Made by a program: the position numbers and the translations under genes | The notes under the pieces: model-generated | Databases searched by the model: none | Seen by the model: the letters and a program-made list of their open reading frames with translations, nothing else | Told to the model about the DNA's origin: nothing | Shown: piece after piece, positions 49,432-61,000 of the stretch | How the letters are laid out: each line of letters opens with the position of its first letter | Position numbering within the stretch: position 1 is the first letter of the stretch | Source: Hofstenia miamia | Taxonomy: Eukaryota > Xenacoelomorpha > Acoela | Length of the DNA: 64,000 nt | Reading direction: 5' to 3' | Assembly: GCA_004352715.1 (NCBI GenBank) | Contig: SCFE01000039.1 | Span: 964,770-1,028,769, forward strand

Positions 49432-50112
49432 TGTATATATAATATTATATATACATGTATATACTGTATATAAATTACATTTCAATAAAGCAAGTTAGAT
49501 TTTAATATAATGGCCAGTGGTATCGACGTAAAGGGCTTAACCCTATATCCACTAGGTTTACTTTAACAAACCGCTTTACCCACATTTTGAAAAAGTTTAT
49601 CCAAGACTGTTTAGAAATATTGAAAGCCTTTGATATTGACACATCTATAGGTTTGAGTGTACTCATGGAGTGATGAAGTTTTGTGCTACGAATTATTCCT
49701 GTTCCTGAAATATATAAAAATATTATTTTTTAGTGAGAAGTCGGATTTGTGTAAAGACATTCAAATTCCTGTTATCCTACTACTCAGATAATGATTCGGT
49801 GTAATCTCCATGTAAGCCATCGCAGATTTTGAAAAATTCCTGGTGAATATAGGGTTGAGTAAATATATATTTAAAATTTATAATTTAAAGCAGTAATGGT
49901 GTAAAATCTTACGAATTTGATCCGGCAAGGTCAAGTGCTTTTACATGTCTTGAAAACTGAGTAGCTTTTACAGCTTGATTAGACTGATTCTTTTGTCTAG
50001 CTTCCGAGCGACAGCAATTCCGCCAAGGACCCCAACTCATGCGACGTATAGGGTTGCTTTTGCATTCTTCACATTTGTATGTGAAACGGTTTATTGTTAC
50101 CGACGTATTCAT
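47922..50112 (-). CDS. Unknown 127-residue Cys/Trp-rich protein, two exons
   Basis: Two exons join cleanly: exon 1 (49913-50112) ends AATTC|GTAAGA in phase 2, and exon 2 (47922-48105) follows ATGTTTAG in the matching phase, creating a Ser codon at the junction. The protein begins MNTSVTINRF, carries a CEEC pair at residues 14-17, MSWGPWRNCC near 25-34, a basic Gln/Asn/Lys middle, and a C-terminal half with TCGALWNWDCSEDD and PPADVYRWGADYC. It has nine Cys and five Trp, no signal peptide and no membrane segment, so it is probably cytosolic. Composition is far from AT-rich noise and both splice sites are good, so I treat it as a real gene. I do not recognise the family. CxxC and paired Cys could bind metal, but the spacing fits no motif I know. 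Confidence 0.72.
48106..49912 (-). other. Intron of the small-protein gene
   Basis: A 1807-base intron holding (TA)n tracts at about 49135-49155 and 49399-49442 and a TTAA MITE at 49541-49854. ORFs on both strands (48286-48708, 48975-49271) are AT-rich noise. Confidence 0.65.
49541..49854. mobile_element. Second TTAA-type MITE family, within an intron
   Basis: A 314-base element preceded by TTAA (49537-49540) and followed by TTGA (49855-49858, a one-base change). Its ends are inverted repeats: CCCTATATCCACTAGG at the left and, in reverse complement, CCCTATATTCACCAGG at the right, 14 of 16 identical. The CCCT start at TTAA is typical of piggyBac-superfamily elements. No coding capacity. Only one copy is seen in the window. 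Confidence 0.65.
49913..50112 (-). CDS. Small-protein gene exon 1
   Basis: Encodes 66 residues plus two bases, from MNTSVTINRFTYKCEEC to LDLAGSN. The Tc1 element's left end lies about 380 bases upstream of the ATG, so the promoter must fit in that interval or lie within the element. Confidence 0.72.
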
Positions 50113-50490
50113 TTTTAATAAAGACAGTTGCCAGGCAAGATACGCGAAGCGATGCCAATGAGCTTAAAGTTGCGAATTTACGCGTAAGTGAGTGCGTTTA
50201 AGCACTTGTATAAACCACTTGAGCGCAAGTATTTCTTTCTGTATTATTGAGCAGGTGGAAAATGAATACCAATTGAATTATAAAAAGCTACAATAAGCGC
50301 TCTTTTGAAATATTAAACGATCGCTGCTGGTATTATGCAGGCTTAAATGGAGACAGTATAGCTTTGAATATTTTAGATTGACAACAAACCATATTAATAA
50401 TTTAATCAGCAGAATTTAAAATTGAAGTGAAACTAAACTTATCAGTCGCAATTTAAAAACGATAGTTCTATTATATTTATATATATATAT
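50113..50490. other. Probable promoter region of the small-protein gene
   Basis: No gene. About 380 bases between the minus-strand initiator ATG and the Tc1 element. It ends in a (TA)n tract at 50477-50490 into which the element inserted. Confidence 0.4.
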
Positions 50491-50679
50491 AGTTGGCTGC
50501 AAAAAAATGAGACTGAGCACCTATTTTTTCACGCTTTGTGGAAACGGATTGAGACGTTTTAGAGGAAAACTATAAAATAAAAGACAACGAGAATTTTGTG
50601 AACTTTAAAATGGTCAAACAAAAAAGTTAATTAATTAAACTGGTACTTCGTAATTATTTGAAAACCCTTACCAAACAAA

Positions 50680-52461
50680 TTGTTTTGCTTTGCAAAGTTT
50701 CTACTTGATTTCTTCGGAATGGAAACGTTGGAACAGCTTGAAAACGCCTTTGCGACATCGCAAATTTCTCGATCAACTTATTTTCGAAAGCTGAAAAAAA
50801 TTCGACAAGGAGAATCTCTCAAAAGAAGAAAAGGAAGTGGACGCCCTCAAAAAATTATTGGAAAATTCATTCAGAAAACAGTCGCAATTGCTCTCANNNN
50901 NNNNNNNNNNNNNNNNNNNNNNNNNNNNNNNNNNNNNNNNNNNNNNNNNNNNNNNNNNNNNNNNNNNNNNNNNNNNNNNNNNNNNNNNNNNNNNNNNNNN
51001 NNNNNNNNNNNNNNNNNNNNNNNNNNNNNNNNNNNNNNNNNNNNNNNNNNNNNNNNNNNNNNNNNNNNNNNNNNNNNNNNNNNNNNNNNNNNNNNNNNNN
51101 NNNNNNNNNNNNNNNNNNNNNNNNNNNNNNNNNNNNNNNNNNNNNNNNNNNNNNNNNNNNNNNNNNNNNNNNNNNNNNNNNNNNNNNNNNNNNNNNNNNN
51201 NNNNNNNNNNNNNNNNNNNNNNNNNNNNNNNNNNNNNNNNNNNNNNNNNNNNNNNNNNNNNNNNNNNNNNNNNNNNNNNNNNNNNNNNNNNNNNNNNNNN
51301 NNNNNNNNNNNNNNNNNNNNNNNNNNNNNNNNNNNNNNNNNNNNNNNNNNNNNNNNNNNNNNNNNNNNNNNNNNNNNNNNNNNNNNNNNNNNNNNNNNNN
51401 NNNNNNNNNNNNNNNNNNNNNNNNNNNNNNNNNNNNNNNNNNNNNNNNNNNNNNNNNNNNNNNNNNNNNNNNNNNNNNNNNNNNNNNNNNNNNNNNNNNN
51501 NNNNNNNNNNNNNNNNNNNNNNNNNNNNNNNNNNNNNNNNNNNNNNNNNNNNNNNNNNNNNNNNNNNNNNNNNNNNNNNNNNNNNNNNNNNNNNNNNNNN
51601 NNNNNNNNNNNNNNNNNNNNNNNNNNNNNNNNNNNNNNNNNNNNNNNNNNNNNNNNNNNNNNNNNNNNNNNNNNNNNNNNNNNNNNNNNNNNNNNNNNNN
51701 NNNNNNNNNNNNNNNNNNNNNNNNNNNNNNNNNNNNNNNNNNNNNNNNNNNNNNNNNNNNNNNNNNNNNNNNNNNNNNNNNNNNNNNNNNNNNNNNNNNN
51801 NNNNNNNNNNNNNNNNNNNNNNNNNNNNNNNNNNNNNNNNNNNNNNNNNNNNNNNNNNNNNNNNNNNNNNNNNNNNNNNNNNNNNNNNNNNNNNNNTCAG
51901 AGAACACTGAAAAAGAGTGGAATTACAAAAATTGGCAGAAAAAATCGACTTCTGATTACAAAATAACATCAAGAAAAAAGATTAAATTTCGTGAAAGATT
52001 GGAAAGACTACACTTTTGAAGATGTTTGGATAACTGATGAGTGCGTATTTCAACTACACAGAAACAAAGTACAAGTGCGGTCGTCAAAGAAATGTCCAAG
52101 ACCAACAAAAGCGGTTCCAAAGTTCGACCAAAAAATTATGGTTTGGGGAGCACTTTCCTATCGTGGGTTATATTTGAAAATTTTAGACGGAAAAGCCACA
52201 ATCGACAGTCGAAGCTATTGCCAAATTATAGCTGAATTTATGCCTTATGCTGATGCTTTATATGATGATGGATGGACGTCAGCAAAGACAAAAAATTGGT
52301 TTTCTGAAAATAATATCCAGTTTTTGCAATGGCCACCAAGTTCTGCTGATCTTTCTCCAATCGAAAACGTGTGGCAGATATTGAAAAATGACGTTGAGAA
52401 GAAAAATCCGAAAAATATATCCGATTTAAAAGAAAAATCCAAGAAAGTCAACACATTTTGA
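50680..52461 (+). pseudogene. Tc1-like DD34E transposase, inactivated
   Basis: A cut-and-paste transposase. The N-terminal part (METLEQLENAF, SRSTYFRKLKKI, GSGRPQKI) is a helix-turn-helix DNA-binding region with a GRP-like basic motif. After the gap come FVKDWKDYTFEDVWITDECV with the first catalytic Asp, VWGALSYRG, and WPPSSADLSPIENVWQIL with the catalytic Glu. Three defects are visible: a TAA at 51964-51966 in the middle of the frame, an in-frame 30-base deletion at 52275/52276 that removes the second catalytic Asp (present as QQDGATPH in copy 2), and a one-base loss in an A-run near 52436 that truncates the C-terminus to KVNTF. The N run makes the apparent 428-codon ORF meaningless. Confidence 0.88.
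50897..51896. other. Assembly gap, exactly 1000 N
   Basis: The round length suggests a placeholder gap of unknown true size inside the Tc1 copy. ORFs on both strands that cross it are artefacts. Confidence 0.97.
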
Positions 52462-52725
52462 CATCTGAAATGAAGTCCAATTTAATGAAATCAGTTTCAG
52501 TTCGTTTGAATGAAGTTATTTCTACAGGAGGAAAACAAATTAGACTTTGATGCTTTTTACTTATAGTCCTTTAATGTATCTTTAAAATCTTACCTTTCTT
52601 GAGTTGTTACGTTCAGTAGTTCAAAAGTAATATGCCTTTTTTCTAGTCTCATTTTTTTTTCAGCCAACTATATATACATATGGCAATGTGTTTTAAGAAA
52701 GCAAGTACATAAAGATTGAAATGCA

Positions 52726-53315
52726 NNNNNNNNNNNNNNNNNNNNNNNNNNNNNNNNNNNNNNNNNNNNNNNNNNNNNNNNNNNNNNNNNNNNNNNNNNN
52801 NNNNNNNNNNNNNNNNNNNNNNNNNNNNNNNNNNNNNNNNNNNNNNNNNNNNNNNNNNNNNNNNNNNNNNNNNNNNNNNNNNNATGATGGATGGTTACTC
52901 CAACAGGACGGCGCAACCCCGCACACGTCAGCAAAGACAAAAAATTGGTTTTCTGAAAATAATATCCAGTTTTTGCAATGGCCACCAAGTTCTGCTGATC
53001 TTTCTCCAATCGAAAACGTGTGGCAGATATTGAAAAATGACGTTGAGAAGAAAAATCCGAAAAATATATCCGATTTAAAAGAAAAAATCCAAGAAAGTCA
53101 ACACATTTTGACATCTGAAATGAAGTCCAATTTAATGAAATCAGTTTCAGTTTGTTTGAATGAAGTTATTTCTACAGGAGGAAAACAAATTTGACTTTGA
53201 TGCTTTTTACTTATAGTCCTTTATTGTATCTTTAAAATCTTACCTTTCTTGAGTTGTTACGTTGAGTAGTTCAAAAGTAATATGCCTTTTTTCTAGTCTC
53301 ATTTTTTTTGCAGCC

Positions 53316-53319
<4 letters not shown>
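52726..53319 (+). mobile_element. Tc1-like transposon, 3' part of copy 2, with a gap
   Basis: After a run of N (52726-52883) the sequence resumes in the same Tc1 element and runs to the right inverted repeat ending at 53319. It keeps the QQDGATPH motif with the second catalytic Asp; 34 residues separate it from the Glu in LSPIENVW, so the catalytic type is DD34E. The C-terminus is intact (SVSVCLNEVISTGGKQI, stop). It differs from copy 1 at several single bases and two indels, so it is a second copy or a second haplotype rather than an exact assembly duplicate. The 5' half is missing or lies in the gap. Confidence 0.85.
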
Positions 53320-53351
<32 letters not shown>

Positions 53352-56300
53352 CTAAAATATATATATTTGATATGAATAGTAATATCCTACATATGCTATA
53401 TATGCTATTTATGCCATAGTGATATTTATATTTTAAAAAATTCGCTGGATTCAAAATCAAAATGAGGCAGGTTCTGCATTGGAGAAACACGAACCAATCC
53501 CACAAATTTTCGAAACAGTAGACTTTATTGAAATATATTTGTGAAAACGCCAATTTCTATGCAGTCAGTAATATAGTTGTCTCCTCCATTAATAAGAATC
53601 ATAAACAACCAGAATATATATATATATATATATATATATAGAAAAATATATTCAATTCCTATGTATAGAAGGCGATACCTATTTACCTAATATGTATCGC
53701 CTTAAATGTGGCAAAATCAAATTGCAATATATCCCTATGTGCTAACATTAAATTTATGTGCAATATCATATCACCGATAATCTTTTTCGGACTTACCTAC
53801 TTTCCAATTTTGAGGAATATTTACGGCAAATTTCTCGTCTGTTAATGGGCTATAGTATACTTATATCCACATTGTGATAAAGATGATCGAATCGATAACC
53901 ATAATCATGTATTCTATTATAGGTTATTGCCGAAATATATATATATATCGTCTGCGAAATGTGAGATTTTTATGAAGAAAGCATTATTGAGAGTGGCCGT
54001 AGTCTATCAAAATTTAATGAAGAAAAGATATGTGGTTATGCACACAATTGTAAAATCGGTGCTGGTTGTAGTTTCGGCCAGTCTAGTGTTTTCAGTTTTT
54101 TTGTAAATATGTTGATGAAGACGTTGTATATAATACCAATTAGTTGTTGTAAATAGAGAACAGTTTTATAGAATTGAAGGGCAAAACGGGAATGCGTGAA
54201 TCCCAGCGATATTACACATTGGTGTAGATAAAAAGGATTAAATATTAAATTTTGAACTTTATGAATGAATTGCAGTGTAATCTATATACCAGCAACAAGC
54301 CGAACATAAATGTGCTGGAATATATTCATCCTTTTCACACAAATGTGATATTTTCTAAACTAGTGCACGGGTTGTTGCAATTCTAGAATTTAAAAAGCAA
54401 AAATGTAGATTAGGCCTGGAATTACCACAATAGGAATCTTTGCGCCCTTTCCCACAATTTCCATTATTATATAAAACTGCCATAATTGTAATCAATATAT
54501 TTTGAAAGGCAAAAATACATAACCAGATTTTAATTTGATTAATCGACTCCTGCAGGCTAACCGGACCGGATCCAGCACTAATATATATATATATATATAT
54601 ATATATACTAAGGAACTTAAATTGATATGAAATATATTATACTTAATTTTCACAAAAGTACAATTTGTTAATTGCTGCTTAGATGAAAATTTGTATGAAA
54701 ATTTGTACGGCAAAGTTATTAAAAATTTTCAAAATCTAGATTTGAAGTACATGCAGTAATGATTTATAAAAAACCCAACATTTCACGTTTTAATATTTCA
54801 CAAGAACGAGTATGCGAAATATGTTATTTGGGGTAGAATTATGCTACCAAGACTAGATGAATCATGAAGAGGAAATTTTATCCTTAAGTTTATGCAATTT
54901 TCAAAAATTTATAAAATTTGATTCTTACCATTTTTCACTTGAATAACAAAATCAAAATTGAGCAACAAGTATTTAAAAGGCATAGAAAATTGTAATTGGA
55001 CATTTATCACTCAAATGTTATCCAATTAAAAACCAATTTTTTGTGATGTAAGGACATTTTTGAACATTTTTCCACAAAATATTTAATGTTTGTTTTCTGC
55101 ATAAACAATAAGTTCCTCAAATCTTTACGTGAAATTTATATGTAAATCGACATACACCATATCAAAAATTGTAATCTAATGATAGAGTTAGTTATATGTT
55201 TAACAGCAATGCATGGGTAAAATCACTATTTATAGACATAATTAAGCATAATGTTGAGTGAATGGATATATATATTGAAAAATAAATCTCATTGCACTAA
55301 GCAACCATGATTGACAGATAGCGGTGACACTAACATACACAATCCTAATATTCATTTATTCAATATAGTTAGTAAAAATCGGAAAGTAAAAGAACGCGGC
55401 GGCGGCGGCGGCATTCTATTACTAATTCAAAATAATAATGAATTCAATATTTTAAATAATGCAGATTTCAAAAGAAATTTTAGTTTTACTGAGGAATAAC
55501 ACAGTGGCATTTCTCTTCTACATTAGTGAACGAATGTACAGTGAAACATTTTATTGAAAACTTGACTAGTAAATCTTCAGGATATTCACAAATACCTATT
55601 TTTAAATTAAATCAATATTAATTATCATTCTTTACCCGAATAACTTTCATATTTAATTTGTGCAGTCATTACACTAATTTTCAAAAAGGTGATTCTTTAG
55701 TTCTTGAAAATTACATCACAATAAGCATTTCAAACGCCTTTAGCAAAACTTTAAAAATGGTTTTCGTTTAGCAGATTACCAACTACTGTGAAGATAATTG
55801 CATATTCAGGCAGAAGCACTCAACGACTGAAGCAATTTGCAACAGAATCAAAAAGAATGAATTTGAACAACAACACTAACGAAATAAGATATCTGTCATA
55901 ATCTAAAAATGCCACATCAAATAGCCTTTTCATGCCTTTGTAGCTTGCCAATACTCAAATTGCTGTTTTCTACTGAGTGGACTAGAGAAAATACGTTTAG
56001 ATTGCTTAAAAATATCCCTCAACAAAATCTTAAGAACTATGTTCTCTATTTATCATTACAAGGTGTCCCAGGCTAGAAGCATATAACTGTGTTCAGGAGT
56101 TTTTCACCTGCTTTTATTCAACATTAAGACTGTTCTTCAACGTGCTCCACATTTGAGTTAGAGCTTGAATTCTGGCATATACCAGATGAGAGGCTTGGAA
56201 ATATCAGTCTGTGTGTGCTGCAAAAGAAGTAAGACGACTAAATTCTTGAGTACTTCAAAAATTGATATTTGATTTATCTTAATCAACCTGGCAAGTTATA

Positions 56301-57259
56301 TATATAATATGTATTACATTATATATAAGCCACTTGAAATATTATAAACATCCGGTCACAATACCACACTGCTAAACTTAGTGACAATAACGCAAGCATA
56401 TTTACAGTATTCATATCGTAAGGTCATGCTTTAATTGATCATTCGTAGCGAAGAATTGTAATCTTCAAGTTTCTTGACTACTAAATTGCTATGCACGGTC
56501 ATGTTCGTTTAAATTGAAAATCGTATATATGATCCTTATAAATATAAATATAGATATAATCGTTTGATTATATGATTTTCATATACTTGACTGTGTATAT
56601 GAATCATATGAATATAAACGAAAAATATATGGAAAATAAACTAGTATAAATTTTAAGCTTACAGCAATTTTATCAATTTTAAATTTAAAGCTGAGTGAAC
56701 AAACCATGCAAAGCAAGGCCCATTCTAAAACCTTTCATCGGCTATGTGGAATAATTGTATAAATAAAAAATATAAAATGTGGAAAAGTGAGATAAAGGCA
56801 GGCGCGCTGGTTTCGGATAACAGACAAGTTAACCATTTGGATGTCTATATCACTATTGCATTAGCAAGATGTCAAAAAACTAAAATGGGGTTTGGACGCC
56901 GTGAAGTTTTTAGTAAATGGCTCTGAGCCCTCTGGCAAAATAGTTTGGAAATACATAGATAGCTCAAAGTACGCGACTTTCTTCATTTACTATGTTGTGA
57001 TACTATTCAATTTGTTTGCCCATCAACTGATAATCTCCTAAGAATAATCATGTTCATTGTATATATAGAGATCGTAACCAAAATGACGAAATCTCAAAAA
57101 TCACATATACTGATGAGCAGTCGACAAACATCATATATAGATATATGTACACATTTAATTTTTCTCACATAAGGATAAGCTAGAATACGGAATTGTGATA
57201 AAAGTCTATATCGAATTTGCAAATGCTTAAATCAGCATTGTGATGTCTTTATATATAAT
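53320..57259. other. AT-rich stretch with many microsatellites
   Basis: No gene recognised. It has (TA)n tracts at about 53319-53346, 53616-53640, 53936-53948 and 54580-54606, and a GGC run at 55397-55412 that is striking in this background. ORFs at 53299-53553, 54492-54713, 55311-55499 and 56744-56926 show no family features. Confidence 0.4.
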
Positions 57260-58055
57260 ATTGTTACTGAGAACGAGACATCTCTTTCATTACACTTACC
57301 TGAATAGAGACATAAAGACAAGAAACCTCCGTTGAAGATGAGAAGTGGCACCTCACATCAAAAAAAAATGATGCTTTCAGTGTTTTGGGATGCAGCTGGA
57401 GTCAATCATTTAGACTTCTTGCCTAATGGACAAACAATAAATGGCCAATACTCTGCCAATTTGGTCGAGGAATACCGTAAGAAGAAACGGAAATCAAGAA
57501 CTGTTTCAATTTGAGTCCTTATTTGTAGTGCTTCTAGCCATGCAAATAATATTGCACAATTCCAACAAAAAAGAGTGGTCTTACACTTTTAAAACATCCA
57601 CCGTACAGCAGGGAATTTGCTCCAAGCGATTACTTTTTATTCAAGTACATGAAGAAAGCATTACTTGGACATCACTTTGAAACATCACATGTACTCCAGC
57701 AATTTGCTTAGCACTAGAAAGGCCAGTACTCCTTATGATTCTTTTTCATGCAGCATTTCAAAATAGAACATTATGTAAAAAAATGAGAAAAAAAATTACA
57801 CCCACAAATTCAAATGGATTATCAGTTTATTTGGTGGTGCATATAGCTGATGTTGTTTTTTATGATTGCGTACACAAGTAAACAAATTTTTAATTTGTGT
57901 CAATTTTGACACACTTGGCCGTTCTAGTGTTAAAAGTGGTTTGCTCAGCTCCCTGCAAAATGCTTGACTGATCCATTTCAAGAATTGGTTATTTGATGGA
58001 ACAAACTGATTGCTGCCAATGGTACTTATATTGAAAAAATATTTTCATACGTTTT
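57260..58055 (+). pseudogene. Dead mariner transposase interrupted by a MITE
   Basis: Frames on the plus strand follow the mariner order: IVTENETSLSLHLPE (where active elements have GDE-W), KKMMLSVFWDAAGVNH and FLPNGQTINGQY, ILHNSN (in place of LHDNA), HPPYSREFAPSDYFLFKYMK, and, after an insertion, WFAQLPAK and then WNKLIAANGTYIEK at the C-terminus. At least two stops and a frameshift (near 57590) kill it. Both of the first two catalytic Asp positions read Asn, while the third (PSDY) is kept. The interruption is a separate TTAA element at 57712-57929. Inverted repeats were not identified. Confidence 0.8.
57712..57929. mobile_element. TTAA-type MITE nested in the mariner fossil
   Basis: A 218-base insertion with inverted ends: CACTAGAAAGGCCAGT at the left and, in reverse complement, CACTAGAACGGCCAAGT at the right. 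Its flanks are TTAG (57708-57711) and TTAA (57930-57933), a target-site duplication with one change. The mariner reading frame before and after it lies in the same phase across a single TTAA, which confirms the boundaries. It has no coding capacity; a minus-strand ORF over it is noise. It belongs to the piggyBac type by target site. Confidence 0.8.
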
Positions 58056-61000
58056 TCGAACTAGTATTTAAGGCAGTTCAATAAATATTGTTTTAGTTTT
58101 TTGCGCTGTGCTTCTTTATTAGTTAGTCCGAGGCATTATTGAATGAACCACGTACATAAATATAATTTATTTTTTATTTATTTAGATTTTCATATAAATA
58201 TAAACATATATTTTGAAAAAAGGGACAATACTGGCTATGCGCCACTTTAAGGTTCAAATACATTTAGAAGTATTTTATTATATCTTGCATGGCGTGTAGC
58301 ATCACAATTAATGTAAATCAATATAAAATTAAATAAAATTTAGCTCAACCTACTTTTCAATATATTACAAATGCTGTTTCACAGCTTTCTTGACTTTTGA
58401 TGACATATTTTGTGACTTTTTTCTCATTGTTATGACATAAATTTGTAGCGTCTCCTTATTTTAATCAAAAACTTCGCCCCGTGAGCAGCTTAGGCTTCGT
58501 ACGGACATGTTCTATCAATCATCCCAATAAAATAGAGACTTGTGGTCTCTATGCAAAACATATGCCCAAATTTCAAATGTGCGTCAAATTTTTCAACTGA
58601 CAGAACAATTTCGCGATCGTACTTGATTTTCTAATGATGTCCATGCTCCATAGTAGTAGCTGGTTTGATTACCCTCATAGAATCAACTTTCAAGATGTTT
58701 GACTGGAGAAATGTCATGCTTACCTTCTGCCGATACGAAAGCTACATGCATCTCCCTAAGGTCGTACCCGGATTTCCGTTTAGGTAGGGAATGTTGTAGT
58801 TGTGTTTTACTGAAAAGCTTAAAGGTTAAGGTGGGCCTAAAATTCATAACTCAGAACTATTTATATATATATATATGTATATTTCCATATATTTCCCTTC
58901 TATTTCTGATAGATACTTTGTATCACCCAAAGAAGTCTACAGTACAGGTAGGCATTGACTGAGATTGTCCAATCAACACCCGCAACCTAAAAAATTTCAT
59001 CCAATCCATACCCATCCTTGGTCTAGATTAGGGCTGTGCAAGTAAAGTATTTTTGATACTCTTGAAGAATCTACCTGGTATTTCGAGGGGCAGTTCCCTC
59101 CCGGGGGAAAATATTTCTCCCCTGAACCAACAACGTTAGGCTAATATACAATGAAGCAGCTAGAACTAAGATGATACTAGAATACATTAATACGTCTTGA
59201 ACTAATTTTTTTGCCCAATTTTTTTACTGCAGGGACTGATCTAAGTGTGCTATGCCTTATTCTGTCTACAATTTTCAATCCGAGTCCATCTCTTGTTTCA
59301 TCTGCGGAAATGATCATAGAAATGAAAGGGCCGATAATTAATTCATGCATATGAACAACATTTAAATTTTCCGATCCGGAATGCTGGCTCATATAACTTC
59401 CTTAGTTGCTTATAACACATAATGTACTTGCTGTGATAATTATATTTGATGGAGCAGCATTCGCGCAAAGGTTAAAAATTGTACCGAACTGTACTTGTGA
59501 GCACATATGAAAATCTTTGTTTGACCTTGCCTAAAACCCACAATAAAGTGCTTGCAAAAAACCAAAATGTTGCAGCATTGAGTTGCACCCCGTGGTGAAA
59601 TCAGTACCCCAGAATTTCAATTCCAGATTCAACACTGCATAAGATGTTTGTGTACCCGTGCTGGTACCTCTTAAACACCTGTAGATTCAATTTACAACAG
59701 CTAATGTATAAATAACTAAATACTAAACTTAAAACAATTGTCAAAATTATGCAAAACCATTAAGTTTTTGATGTTGGCCACCTAACACGACTTTTTGTTT
59801 AGCTGTTATGATTTTAGTAGCAGTTAAAATAATCATACAAAAATTGATTTCTAAGTACTCTATTTTATACCTAAGCGGGAGGCATTCTCGCCCTCTTCAC
59901 AAGCGATCTAAACATAATATAAACTTAAGGACTTTTTATGTAATTATTGCCACCATTTTTGAAAAATTTTTCTGCCATCACTAAAGAACCATTTTCAATT
60001 TTATTAATATAAATCTTAAAGTTTTTGTTAAATTCATAAATAATATTCTTGCAAAATATTATTCGATTTTGTATAACTTGCAAATATACAATCGTTTTAT
60101 AATATAAAATTAAAAACTGAAGTGCCCCTCCGTTCGAAATTTTCTAGGACCGCGCTGTTGATATTAAGCATTTATTGGTTAGTAACATTATGATGTATTA
60201 GGGAAAATATAAATGCACATGTAGAAATTATATTAAATTTTTTTTCTAATCAAGAAAAGCCTATTTTAATGAGAAATGAGAAAATACCTACACTCCTTTA
60301 CCCTAACTGATTGCTATATTATAAAAACGCACTGAGTTCAAAACAAAATAATCTCCAGTATAATAATGATAAAACGCTTCAGAGGATCTTTAATCACTTA
60401 AAGACAAACTTGCTACTAAGATTCCCATAAGAAGTGGTTAATTTTTGTACATGGGGTTTTTGCACAATGCTAATGTTTTACACGTTTTATTCTTTATCCT
60501 TACCTGGCCGTACCATTAACATTGGTTCCCGCTCAGCCGTTGTTTAGAGTCCTTATGGGGGGGGGGGCGCTCGACAACCTCTTTTGGCCCTTGCATCTCC
60601 TGGAAGGAAGTCATTACAATAAATATTTTGAAAACTAAATTTCTGCATGGAAATTGTTCAACTATTGTCACCTTTGTCAGCACTCTCCTTTGAATTAAAG
60701 TTACCTTCGGAGGGTGATGGGTATCGGGTAAAATAGACTGAAGTAAGAATCTTGCAGTAAATTGCTTGAAACAACAATACAGCTAACTGTTTGTCTTATT
60801 CATAATTTGTAGCGATTGATGTTTATTAAGATGCAACTAAATAAACTTTAGTGGAAGTTTACAGCATGAGCTTTATCCAACTCAATCAGATTACTTAAAA
60901 ACCTCATGCCTCATAAATTCAATAATTTTGCATCAAATATAGTACTCTTAATCAATATCATTCAACCTTTCTACTGGGTTTCTTTTTATGCAAATTTTGA

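Larger units (their letters stand above)
50491..52669 (+). mobile_element. Tc1-like transposon, damaged copy 1
   Basis: The ends are terminal inverted repeats of about 25 bases: left AGTTGGCTGCAAAAAAATGA (50491 on), right the reverse complement of nearly the same sequence ending at 52669. Both ends abut (TA)n tracts, consistent with TA target choice. The interior carries one transposase ORF, interrupted by an artificial 1000-N gap (50897-51896), so true length is unknown. Three lesions disable it, see the transposase entry. Confidence 0.9.

Noticed and set aside
50773-51972. Long ORFs of 337-428 codons on both strands
   Set aside because: They run through 1000 N; the length is an artefact and only the plus-strand flanks are transposase.
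57109-57135. CTGATGAG followed by CGACAAAC, resembling a hammerhead ribozyme core
   Set aside because: The conserved GAAA box is not present (CGACAAAC) and no closing stems can be drawn.
59027-59042. TAGGGCTGTGCAAGTA, similar to a hAT terminal repeat
   Set aside because: No matching inverted end or 8-base target duplication found.
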